From Membranipora membranacea (taxonomy: Eukaryota > Bryozoa > Gymnolaemata > Cheilostomatida > Membraniporidae): a stretch of DNA of 64,000 bases. Numbering within the stretch: the first letter of the stretch is position 1; every line of letters starts with the position of its first letter. The notes under the pieces were generated by a model. It was not told the origin of the DNA and did not search any database. It saw only the letters and a program-made list of their open reading frames with translations. Below, piece after piece: positions 12,001 to 22,300 of this stretch. The stretch spans positions 11,346,001-11,410,000 of the forward strand of contig OU612072.1 in the NCBI GenBank assembly GCA_914767715.1, given 5' to 3'. A program made the position numbers and the translations under genes.

Positions 12001-15000
12001 ACCCATCCATCATGTTTGACAGGAACGGTGTTCCTGTGGTTATACTGGCCGAGTTTTAATTCCGCTGTCGCTGGCTCCGAACAACAACAGATTAGAGCTA
12101 TAACCAATACTTACCTAGCATTGGCATCGTGTGTCCTTGTTACATTCGCTGTTTCTTCCTTGACTGATAAAAAAGCAAGATTTAACATGGTAAGTGGGTT
12201 ATAAGATCTTAAACAAAAACCATCGACAATCTATGTGCAAATTCACAAATTTCAAGATTAAACCATTGAACCTACCTAGCATTCAAGCATTAAGGAGTTA
12301 CACCGAGAGTGTTAGATTAGACCCCCCCCCCCTCCCCCCGCTGCAGCACACTGATGATGATATTGAGGGAGGGATGATAAACAGCACCCTGTGAAATCAT
12401 CTATTTGGAAGTTCCAGTAAAGTGCATTATGGGATAGGTTTTAATTGTCATTGTAATGTGATTCTGGGGCACATTTCAATATAGACACAATATATAGAAA
12501 GGTCTTTTCATGCATGTTGTTGCACATGTACTGGTTAAATTGGTTTCAAAATAATCTCAAATTTCCTTCTTAGCTTCTCCTGGTTTGTCAGTTTTTGAAC
12601 GCAAAAAGACTGAAGGCACGGCAAAACTAACCAGCATGTTAATTGTTAATTCCTACCATCATTGACAATGTAGTAAATTAGTGTAAATATCGATGTGACA
12701 GTTTCTTGCAATTTCCTGCATCATTAGATTGGTAGACTGTACTAATACATGAAGCTGGTAGTTATCACCGAATAAATAGAATATTCTTGGTTCCTTTATC
12801 TTGAAAATGTAATGAACTCAAAGGAAACCATAGTGGTATTATGTGCTGTGCCAATCCAGGCATTTGCATGCTTCTCATGCCTACACAAAGGCTTCAACAA
12901 ATTATCAAACTGAAAAACTCTTTTGCAGGCTTACCTGAGCGCATTAATTTATAATTGATAATGAATGCTTTGTAATTCATATAAATCCTACCTATGAATC
13001 ATTTTGCATGCATTAAACTCATGATTAACCGAGAAAGTTTTCTATCAGAAGATTTTAAAAATCGGCCAACAATTATTTAACTCAAACAACTCAAAGAATT
13101 TTAACAAAATGGTGAACTTGAAATAACACAGCAGTAATTAATAACAAAAGAGTATAATTTGACCTTATTGGACCGGCAGCCATTTCAGGTCATCTGTCAC
13201 ACTTTCACTGGATGATCAAGCTTACCTGAAGCTGAAGCATGATTAAATTATAAAACCTGGTCAAAGGACTGACTAAATAATAGCTACGCAAATTCATTAC
13301 AAATTCAAATTTATTGATAATACAATAAAAGCATGCATCTAAAGCATGACATTCGGCCCAGTCCATAATAATATAAGCTATCTATTATTTTGTTACATTG
13401 TAAGGGTCATTGAGTAAATTAAAAACAGCATGTAAACTTTCACAGATTCTTTTATTTGAACACAACTGTGACTGTATGAATGAAGCAATACCCTATCACT
13501 CGGCAGCCAATCTACAAATCAAGATTAACCCAAATTCCTCAATATGAAAACGCCTCCATTTGAGTTTTTCAGCAGAGTGGGGCAACTACAAGATCATAGC
13601 AGCCACAGAAATCAGCCAGCTTTCAAAGTTGCGACTGGCATTGAAACAAATTAATTACGAAGATTTATGTTGGGTCAGGATCTTCTGAGGTTGATATGAG
13701 CTGATCTAAAGTACACTTTGTTCTGAATGTGTTATTGTTATCAAAGCTAAAAAGAATTGTAGCCTTGGTAACAGACGATTTGTAGCTTTGTCACATGGCC
13801 AAAAACTGTGGTCGTGACCTGGCTAGTAATAACTATAGAAAATTTTCAGAAATCATGTGGTTTATTAATGAACTCAAAAAAGTTCCCTTGCGGTATATCA
13901 AGATATCTACGCCTGAATTGATGCTCCAGACTATCGTTACTTCAGAGCAAACTTCCGTCTTCCAGTTTGACTCAAACTTTTCTCTTTGCAACTCCTCAGT
14001 TACACTCTCATATCGATATGTATTATTGTGTAATTAGCAATGATTGCCAAATCTCTCTGCTACCATATCTGGTGAATCCACCAGTGTTTGTCTGTCAACA
14101 AATCTTTAACTGGCGCACAAAATTAATAGCAATAACTTGCCAAGTTTCAATAATTGATCTAGTATTGTATGGATCTTAGTATATTTCCCATAATGCACTG
14201 TTTACCTATGCACCGCATTGACCTGAGCTTATTTAATTTCTGGGACAGCGTTACATGCTGAAATGTCATCATCATTCAACCTCGAAATATTAATGTACCT
14301 TTTATTATTGACAGGTTCATGTACAGAATGCTACACTAGCCGGAGGAGTAGCAGTAGGTACCGCGGCTAACTTTATGATACAGCCCTGGGGAGCTGTACT
14401 TATCGGAGCAATAGCGGCCATCTTGTCAGTGGTTGGGTTCACTTATCTCCAGGTAAGACATAAAAACTTTATCATCCATAGACTTAGTATATTAAGACTA
14501 TGGTCTCACCTCAGCAGAACCATGTGGCTGTGTTATCAATCCATTATCAACCATGTGGTTGATATGAGATGCTACTACCAGCTACTACTGGCACAGTTTG
14601 AGCTCTTAAACTACTGGAGGTGCTATTTTGTCTAACACAAGTATCCCGTCAATTTCAAAGTTGTGCGACATCGGAGAGTAAGAAGACAACTCCGATTCCT
14701 GCCTTTCCTTTTTCAGGGAATCTGTATGTTTTATCAGGGTGAAAAGTTGTCCTGAACTGTTTGGTGTTTTATTGCCAACCATGAACATCCCATCAATTTT
14801 AAATTTCGTTGGTATCGGCCATGTCAAACATTAGACTGATCTCATTTCTTGTGAGCACTGTCAACATCAACGCCGTAACCTACCAGTATTTTTTATACAC
14901 AGTTCTTTGATAATTCATACTCCAATCAATCAGAACAAATCACATATTCATTTTAAGGGATTCTCGGCTTATTCATGAAATTATTTCAGAACTACTTAAA

Positions 15001-16678
15001 AAGCTTACCCTGTAAACGCAAATTTTGTCTTAAAATCTTTGAAGTTCAAGATAAAAACAATTCATTGCTCGTTAATTTCTCTTTCCAGCCAGCGCTTGAC
15101 AGTAGATTTGGCCTGCATGACTCATGTGGAGTTAATAACTTACACGGCATGCCAGGCTTACTGGCAGGTGTGATAGGAGCTATCGCTGTCACATTTGCAG
15201 ATACAGCACACTACGGGCATGAGTGAGTAACTACATCAGGATATACCCTAGCGAAATCAAACATTTTCAGGAAGAAAGTTTGCCATTTAGATCTCGCCGT
15301 CTCATGGCTGCTAGCTAACATCGGCATCCTCCATACTTCATAATTATTCCCAACTAGGTCACCCATATATTTACTTTAAGGGTTTTGACTCAAGGACTTG
15401 AAGACTTCTTATAAAAAACAGAGGAATATTTGAAATAACCAGGCTCCCTCAGACACCTGAATAAATAATAATTGGAGTAGACCTTAATGCCGCTTTGTTG
15501 CAAGTCTTAGTGTGCCAAAAAAGGCACTGAGAGTTGTTTTTTAAAAAACCACCCAATTCTTCGATCACAGATAAATTTCAAGAATCCTATATTATGCCTA
15601 TAAATATGCTTTTCATGTAACGATTAATTATTTTCATGTATAATCAGCTAAAGAATGATTAAAATTTATTGAAAACTCTGTAAATTGACCTTGATTTTAA
15701 TACTAGAAAAAAATCCAAGGTTTCAAAACTACCTCAAATTGAAACTGAAAAGGGGAGGAGATCGATATTCTACTATGGTGTTGAGCTGGTATCTGGCTAT
15801 GCTCTGGGTATGCTTGATCTTCCTCTCCAGGCCTTCAAGGGAGTCCTGACGGCTTGCCTCTGGGATGAAGTATCGACTCCGGCTCCGTGAGGGGCCTAGA
15901 TCTGCGGTGGCCTGGGTCGGCCGCATGAAGGATGGACTTCTGGAACAAGATTGCCCCAACTCTAGTATTGGACTATCTGGCACTTTTGTTTTTTATTGTT
16001 TTTCATTTTCAGTCCTACCTACTAAATTTTAATTTCTTTGACAATAAGCAGAGAACAAAAAAAAAAAATTGGGTAGAGAGTCTGTATATGATTATAGATC
16101 CTTACTCTGTGACCTAGGGGTTAGGCTGGCCATCCTCAGATTCATTTCTTGGAAAAAACAAGTCTTATGATTTTACTAACCGCTCACCCTTGTGAAATGT
16201 GACGAAGAAACATTAGAAAATAAAGGAATGTTATCTTTCTGTTACTATGTATCTTATTTTCTATAATATTCCAAAACCAAAATCCAGCCTACATTATTTT
16301 TCAAGGTTGACCGAAGTATTCCCATCTTTGGCGATGCAAACAACAGGAAATGACACGATACCAGGGAGGACAGCCAATCAGCAGGCTGGGTATCAGGCAG
16401 CCACATTATGTGTTACTCTGGTGTTGGCTCTTGTTGGAGGAGCGTTGACAGGTTGGTATAACATTGCACAGTCATTATGAACAATAGTGGCGTCGTTTAG
16501 TCTGTGAAGGGGTGACTTCTCCGGGAAGTCTTGTTTAATTTAGTAGTTCAATAGAAGATGATATCCGCTGGGTACAATGCGATTCAATGAGATTATTGGT
16601 AAGCAAAGTTATAACTAATACGTTTGTTTTGTATAAGTTGCCAATAAAGTTGACTGAAATACATTTTTTTTAAAGTTT

Positions 16679-16709
<31 letters not shown>

Positions 16710-17322
16710 ATTATGTGTGGGGTAATAAAAAGGATACTAAATGGTAAAAAATATATTCAACTGTCAAGAAGTTTATATCATGTTTCATCAGGGAGGTTTA
16801 CATTACTGACATTACATTGTTTACATTGCTGTGACCAGGTTGGTGAGGGTGTCATGTAAACCAGGTTCAACCTTAGCATTAATTTCGCTCATACATTTTG
16901 ATCAATTACTCTTCCGAACTATGTAATGAAAATGATAATAGATAAGAAAAATATATATTCAACCCAAGCAGTCGTTATCAAATTAATTTTAATGTTGTCA
17001 TTAACATTTTCAGGTTGGTAAGGTTGTCTTGCAACCAGGTTCTACATAACAATTACCCTTGCAGAAAAGAATTGAATATTAGCTTTTCCATTTTCCTATT
17101 TTCTTATTATTTCTCATTACAGGTATTTTCCTGAGGTTTGTACCAGGTTTGGACAGCCCCGAATCCGACTACCTGTTTGTAGACAAGAAACACTTTGAGG
17201 TGTCCGACGACTTTCATATGGTTTACAGTCCTGTCGCAACTCAAGTGGCTGAGAATTACAAAGAAGAGCTAGGATCGGCTCTGCTGGTCAACGAAAACAA
17301 ACATGTCAGTGAGGATAAGTAG
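9083..17322 (+). CDS. Rh-type ammonium transporter (RhAG/RhBG/RhCG family), complete
   Basis: Exons: 9083-9224, 9981-10164, 10635-10785, 11320-11464, 12023-12189, 14315-14452, 15089-15222, 16306-16451, 17123-17322. Phases agree at every join. The total is 1,407 nt, or 468 aa, normal for the family. Rh proteins are trimeric plasma-membrane channels passing NH3 (and CO2 in some members), used for ammonia excretion and acid-base balance. Family landmarks are [19 protein letters not shown] after a short first loop, the first pore histidine in [11 protein letters not shown] (H170), [26 protein letters not shown], and the second pore histidine in [15 protein letters not shown] (H328). The N-terminal loop is much shorter than in vertebrate Rh proteins and has no N-glycosylation sequon. 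The 66-residue tail is acidic. Introns 1 and 3 carry foldback repeats; intron 6 carries another. Confidence 0.95.
9796..9930. repeat. Foldback repeat, 'GATCCAATT' family
   Basis: This is an imperfect inverted repeat in Rh1 intron 1. The left arm is CTGATCCAATTTTGG...TCTGCATTCAGAG and the right arm is AATGCAGGCAATCGGATT...AACTTGATC. The same arms recur at 11143-11275, 58381-58494, 62288-62384 and 63768-63855. No coding potential. Confidence 0.6.
11143..11275. repeat. Foldback repeat, 'GATCCAATT' family
   Basis: This copy lies in Rh1 intron 3, ending about 45 nt before exon 4. The arms CTAGACCAAGTTTGATCGAT and its near complement ending GAACTTGATCTAG enclose a GCATTCGAAG/AATGCAGGC pair. It is among the better preserved copies of the family. 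Confidence 0.65.
12190..14314 (+). other. Rh1 intron 5
   Basis: This 2.1-kb intron has no recognised gene. From about 13600 to its end it is homologous to 38045-39405 upstream of the truncated Rh2 copy. That sets the duplication breakpoint inside this intron. The site TTGA at 13691-13694 corresponds to the TTAA where the palindromic element entered the Rh2 copy. Confidence 0.6.
14505..14630. repeat. Foldback repeat, 'ATTATCAACCA' family
   Basis: In Rh1 intron 6, CCATTATCAACCATG lies just before TGGTTGATATG, flanked by CTACTACCAGCTACTACTGG and GCACAGTTTGAGCTCTTAAA. These flanks and the core recur in several other foldbacks in this window (18711, 19051, 40081, 40170, 42179, 57130, 60169, 61493). 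Confidence 0.6.
16660..16710. repeat. (TA)n microsatellite
   Basis: A run of about 12 TA units lies in Rh1 intron 8. It is a simple repeat with no other signal. Confidence 0.9.
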
Positions 17323-17539
17323 TGGGGTATGATCTACTTCATTCATAACCCATACACTTTTTTTTACACTTCCACCAAATTTACAGCTGAAAATAACATT
17401 CACGTTGAGAACAGTGATATGTGACAAGGATATGTGTAGATTATGAATTTCACAACTATTGTAACTTGCCGTTATGCCTGAAATGCATTTTCTCTTTTTT
17501 TTCATTCTGGTTTCGATACCATGCCTTGAATAACAAAAT

Positions 17540-17545
17540 AATAAA
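17540..17545 (+). terminator. Polyadenylation signal of Rh1
   Basis: An AATAAA lies 218 nt after the stop codon in A-rich 3' UTR-like sequence. It is the best candidate for the transcript end by position only. Confidence 0.5.
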
Positions 17546-17769
17546 ACTAGAAACTAAAACTAAAACACCACAAATACCATTTCTCGAATATGATAATAAA
17601 AAAGGATACTAATAATGGTAAAAACTGTTTTCAACTTTCAAAAATATGGTTGTGCAGACCCAATACTTAACATGCCAGTCTGAATTGTCAAAAAGAGTGA
17701 AGAAATTACCAACATCAGAAAAAAATTAATTGGGTTTGACACTCAGAAAATCAGCTATAAGGTATTATT

Positions 17770-18400
17770 TTTGTAATTTGTGTTCACTTTTATACACTTA
17801 AAAAATCAAAGTTAATTTTGCGACAAATCACTAAAGTATTATCCAAAAAACTTTCGGAACTAGTATTCCCTCCCAATACCTTCATTTTGATAAATCTCAT
17901 CTCTAACAAGGCGCAAATTTTATTGGGCCAATGTTGTTTCGCAATTCCTTTATCATCAGTTGGCTGCTGACAATCTGACGACTCAATGAATGACAGTGAG
18001 CAAATGAACACAAATCCAATGCTCAAACTTACAACATGACAACACCCAAATGTTTTGTATACCTTGTGTTAGGTTACATTATTGGAGGGGTTATTTAGAG
18101 ATTTGTCTGCCATAACACAGAAAAATAAACCCTCAGAATCAATGAGCTTGAATAAAAAAAAGGTTAGGGCTAATTTTCAGTAGTTAGTGCTATTGTGGGA
18201 ATTTCAACAGTGCCCATAAAATCGTAACTGTCATTAAAAAGTACTAAGAACGCAAGAGGCATGTGGTCAGAAGGTATGAAGGGTACGCAGGCAGTAAGGT
18301 ACATTAATTAATCCATGATTGTCATGGTATCATGGCAGGAGTTGCATTCCCTTATTACGTGAGGAGACAACTCATGACAACAGGCAAAACAGCAAGCACG
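17770..18400. repeat. Segment shared by the three receptor loci, copy A
   Basis: This non-coding block downstream of receptor A's last exon is homologous to 21800-22165 (copy B) and 44390-44960 (copy C). The best conserved parts are GGAGTTGCATTCCC and GAGACAACTCATG around 18340-18376, and the AATAAACCCT element near 18123. It marks the boundary of the duplicated receptor unit. Confidence 0.65.
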
Positions 18401-18422
18401 ACAGGTAGCCTTGTCGCACTTC

Positions 18423-21273
18423 TCACGCGGTCACAGTTATGGGTTTTTGTGGTTCTACGACTCCCATGTATGTATATGTGATTTGAGTTGATGATGGTTG
18501 GCGAAATAAGTGATATATAGTTTTTAAAAAGGTGATGTATGGCACTTTACTCCGGATACTGCAGAGCTTCATTTATGGCAGTTTTCTCAATAGTCTGAGG
18601 GATAGAAAAAACAAAGCAAACATAAGAAAAGTCAAATACAAAAAAAAACAGAAAAAGCAAGTCCCTCAAGGCACTGCAACTAAGTCAATTAACAATTATC
18701 AAAATTATCCAATTATCAACCACCTTCGGCCTGAAAATGGTTGATAATGGAATTCTATTAGCAGAAATCCCAGCACAATTTGAGCCAATATTGGTTATTT
18801 ACGTACCTGATGCTTGATTTGAGTCTCTTGTGAGTCCATCCTCAGCTGTTCCCCTACGCCGGCATGACGTGCACCAAATTCTAAGATCTGTTATAACTGT
18901 AAAATAAAACAACGCTGCTAGTGTATTTGATGAACGTGACTGGACCTTTGGCAATGTCAATGGGTCACCTACCAACATTTTTGTTTTAACAAGGCCTGTT
19001 TTAACTTTGTCTAAGTGATCAGACGGCGCCAAAGCAAGTTTGTGGCATTACATTATCAACCACCCATTGCCACTGGGTGGTTGATAATGCAAATGCAAAA
19101 CAGTTGATGGTTGTGGATCGTGCAAAACATTGTCAATTTTGGGATATTAAACAGGGTTAAGAGTAAAGCTCATGCACTGAATTGGATTGGAGAAGGAAAC
19201 ATATCTACCTGCGTCTCTAGCACGGGAGAAGGATCCATACTGCTTCACTTTCCTTCTGATACACAATACCAGTATGACCACTACTATCATTGACAGCACA
19301 ATCCACATTGAGTCAGAACTAGCCATGTACCTCTCGAGCTTTTTGAGATTTTTAGGTGGGTCTGTAGTAGATGGTCCGAATGCACTGCTGCACATTCTCA
19401 AGTCATAATCTTCAAATGAGCAATTTTAAATGGTTGGTTCATTTGGTTACAAGATGCGGTGATAATGAAAATATGCTTACGGCACACAGTTACCTGTTAC
19501 AGCAATCACGTTTGAATATTTCCCATTAACTTGTAAGCCGGCAAAAGGATTGTATATTATCAGGCGAGGTGTGTCACGATATGCGGAGAATAACAGCAAA
19601 ATTGGTCTGGTATGTACCATGTGCTGTAAGATTAGCCCTGTTCACACGGCCGTGTGAACAGGGCTACTGTAAGATACTTACCTGGGCAAGCTCTTTTGCA
19701 ATCATATTTCATATGAGGTTTGTCGTGGCAGATCCAATAGCATGGCATCCACTCATTATCAATCTCATCCAGATAGCATAGGCCAGCATAAATAATGTTG
19801 TTGAGTGGACCAAGTTTTTGGCATTGTATTACAGTCACTCGCTTACCACATGGGAGTGCTGTAGATGTATCACAATTAGCTGACGTCCAGATCAGCTCTA
19901 TCACTACCAGCAAAACCAAAGATCTACATTAGAAAGAGAGAAATCTAAATGGGCACAGAAACTGCACTGAGCAAGAGGCTTTGTGAATCGGGTTTGCAAG
20001 ATGACGCCTTTCTGCCACCAGAGACATAGCAGGTTGTGGCTGTTGATGACTTTAATAATACGGATTGTACCTTTATTGTACATTGTAAATAACATTGGAT
20101 GTTGTTTGCTAAATGGATACTACTAGCAAAGATTATTTTTTAAAGGTTGATTAAAATCCGATGTCTTATCACTCGCCCATCCCGAGGCATGGGCGGCGAA
20201 ATATTATTGCCTTATTGGCGAGGCCGCAATATCTGCGCCAATTTTCTCTCTGTTTGCAGGCAGGTCGGAGCACACCTGGGGGACCAACCAATCCCCAGTA
20301 GAAGATGGACTGCAGAGGGATTCGAACCCACTCTAACCAACTGAGCCACCTCCTATAAATGCTACTAGGACCTGCTATTTCTACCCTGACGTAGATGGAT
20401 GACAAAGACCACTGAACAGACTGATACAATATGTGACCTTGAGATGTGACCTTGAGCTGAGCACATATCTACTGACATAAATGGTGAGAGCCGCCAAACT
20501 AACATTATGCCAAGCCATTGTGAAAGAAAATAGCAATCTTTCACTACCTGTTTATTTATTGTTCCCACAAGGCTTTCACACTGGCTCAAAAACACATTAG
20601 CTCGCATAATAATCTGACACTGACAACATGTGTTCTTTCCTAAACGTATAAACACTATGTTGAGAAGAGGGGATTTGAAGTGTTTTGAAAATAAGATAGA
20701 GCTGACAATTATATTCCCACATCCACAGCTGCACTTATGGCTGGTGCACATTGTCCCAGACGACCATCCCAGAAAGCCATCCCTGTCAATGTGAACATGA
20801 AAACGACACAATCCCAGACTGTCTGGATCCGTCTGGGACAGTATCGGGAGAGTTCGTAAGCGTCAAACTTTCCCGATGCTGTCCCAGACAAACCCAGACT
20901 CATTTTACATCTGGGTGCTATGTGTACCAAACATTGATGATCTGGGACGATCTGGGACGATCTGGGAGGATCTGGGACATTCTGGGATGATCTGGGACAA
21001 TCTTAAACAATGTAAACATTATCCCAGCACTATCCCAGACAAAAACCTAATTGCTAGTCTGGGATGAGTTTCATAATGTGAACATAAGACTTGTACCATC
21101 TGGGATAAGCATCTGGGATGGCATCCCAATGACATCTGGGACAACGTGAACCACCCTCTGATCAGACTGTTAAGTACTAATATAGTTTGAATGACCCTCA
21201 ATGAGCAATTCACCATACAAACTCTGAAACTATGAACACACTCCAGTCTATTCACTTACCTCCTCATATCCAT
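18423..21273 (-). CDS. Receptor A: small cysteine-rich type I membrane protein (BCMA/TACI-like spacing)
   Basis: Exons (minus): 21260-21273, 19682-19923, 19209-19409, 18807-18896, 18423-18454. The total is 579 nt, or 192 aa. The first exon carries only 14 coding nt (MDMR plus two bases). Exon 2 supplies the signal peptide core (SLVLLVVIELIW) and most of the ectodomain, whose cysteines include CYWIC-x9-CKRAC. Exon 3 gives the last ectodomain cysteine, a membrane span (MWIVLSMIVVVILVLCI) and RRKVKQYGSFSRARDA. Exon 4 encodes a basic segment with TAED. The last exon (EPQKPITVTA) uses an acceptor shifted 3 nt relative to B and C and is the least certain. Spacing of the second half of the ectodomain resembles the TNF-receptor module of BCMA/TACI, but I cannot prove homology. 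It lies tail-to-tail with Rh1. Confidence 0.62.
18711..18751. repeat. Foldback repeat, 'ATTATCAACCA' family
   Basis: CAATTATCAACCACC faces GGTTGATAATGG across a short loop, in intron 4 of receptor A. TTTGAGCC follows 30 nt on, as in other family members. Confidence 0.6.
19051..19090. repeat. Foldback repeat, 'ATTATCAACCA' family
   Basis: CATTATCAACCACCCA and TGGGTGGTTGATAATG form a perfect 16-nt stem with an 8-nt loop, in intron 3 of receptor A. Confidence 0.7.
19633..19668. repeat. Perfect palindrome
   Basis: TAGCCCTGTTCACACGG is followed directly by its reverse complement, with no loop. It lies in intron 2 of receptor A, just downstream of exon 2. Confidence 0.8.
20330..20372 (-). repeat. 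tRNA-like fragment with fused A and B boxes
   Basis: On the minus strand GGTGGCTCAGTTGGTTAGAG (consensus A box) runs straight into TGGGTTCGAATCCC (consensus B box). The anticodon arm that should separate them by about 30 nt is missing. Such a deletion rules out a functional tRNA. Downstream sequence to about 20150 is probably the body of a tRNA-derived SINE, in intron 1 of receptor A. Confidence 0.6.
20740..21155. mobile_element. MITE with TGGGA-dense interior, copy 1
   Basis: This is a ~415-bp element in intron 1 of receptor A. Ends are GGCTGGTGCACATTGTCCCA on the left and TGGGACAACGTGAACCACC on the right, an imperfect ~20-bp terminal inverted repeat. The interior is packed with TCTGGGA/TCCCAGA motifs, including a short tandem run at 20940-20998. 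A second, inverted copy lies at 54779-55153. No transposase is present. Open frames across it are low-complexity shadows. Confidence 0.75.
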
Positions 21274-22300
21274 TGCCGGGGGTTTAGTCATGAAGCGCTA
21301 TGAATAAAAATATATAACGCTTCACCCGACTTCTGGCTCTGTTAGTTGACATTCAAATGTACCTGATCAATCACCCCATGTGTTGTGAGCATGACTCAAA
21401 AATGGATATAGAAAAAACCAAAAACCAATCTGATTTTTCTTTTGATTCTGATTCTTTTGAGGGCTTTGTTTGATTTGTTGTTTAGAATATATATCACATT
21501 ACACATTTACTCAATCATACTGCCCACATTCATGAAAAACGAATTCAAACAATAATCGTATCAAATTATTCATTACCTATTGAGTCACATATATGTATAG
21601 ATATAGTTGCTAGACGCTAGATTTATACACTAACAATAAACCACAGTCCGAAGCCCTCGTAATAATATGTGCAGTGATGCCTAATCCATTACAACTATTT
21701 CAGTGACGCTCTGTAGGGTTAAATAATGATAAAGAATTGATCCTGCTACACTATTCAATGTTTGCAGGCCTTCAGGCCTTCAAGACCTCCTAAGCTCCAA
21801 CTTACACACCTGACAACCTTGCTTTCGTCTTTGGTAAACTAAGAGCGTGGTTGAAATCATGAAGGAGTCCTTTCAAGCTTAGTCTGCCAAAACACAGAAA
21901 GAGGATATAAACCCTCAAAATTATCATAAAGCTTTGAATTGAACTTGAGTTAATGTTAGGGTTAACCTGTTATTGGCATCGCAGGCATTAGAATAGTGCC
22001 AACAAAATTGTAGCTGTCATTAAAAAAACAAACAACACTGCAAGGAGCTCATGCTCAGAAGGTATGTATTGTTAGCAGGGAGTAAAATATAGTTATTAAC
22101 GATCTGCCTGTCATGGTGGGAGTTGCATTCTTTTAATATGTGGGGAGGCAACTCATGACACCTAGCTTAGGGTACGGGATACACATAGTTTGTTTACATC
22201 GGGACAGGTTTTTATTGCATTGCTATGTCAGCATTTTGTTCTGGATAACAAACATAACACCTTGCTGCGCAAATGGTACACTGATGCACTGATACAGTAT
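21274..22300. other. Receptor A 5' flank and receptor B 3' flank
   Basis: This gene-free interval contains copy B of the shared receptor-unit block (about 21800-22165). A TATATATT stretch near 21308-21317 lies about 40 nt upstream of receptor A's ATG and could serve as its TATA box. Confidence 0.45.
21800..22165. repeat. Segment shared by the three receptor loci, copy B
   Basis: This is homologous to 17770-18400 and 44390-44960. Shared words include GGGAGTTGCATTC, GAGGCAACTCATGACA and the AAACCCTCAAAA element. It lies just downstream of receptor B's last exon, as in A and C. Confidence 0.65.

Noticed and set aside
18540-18630. Receptor A last exon read as TIEKTAINEALQYPE after a CCCTCAG acceptor (and the matching stretch in C)
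   Set aside because: The phase does not fit exon 4, and the same bases in the other frame match a LINE C-terminus present in A, B and C.
20365-21255. Several overlapping frames of 70-148 codons on both strands
   Set aside because: They come from the TGGGA-rich MITE and its flank; no domain, and the frames conflict with receptor A intron 1.
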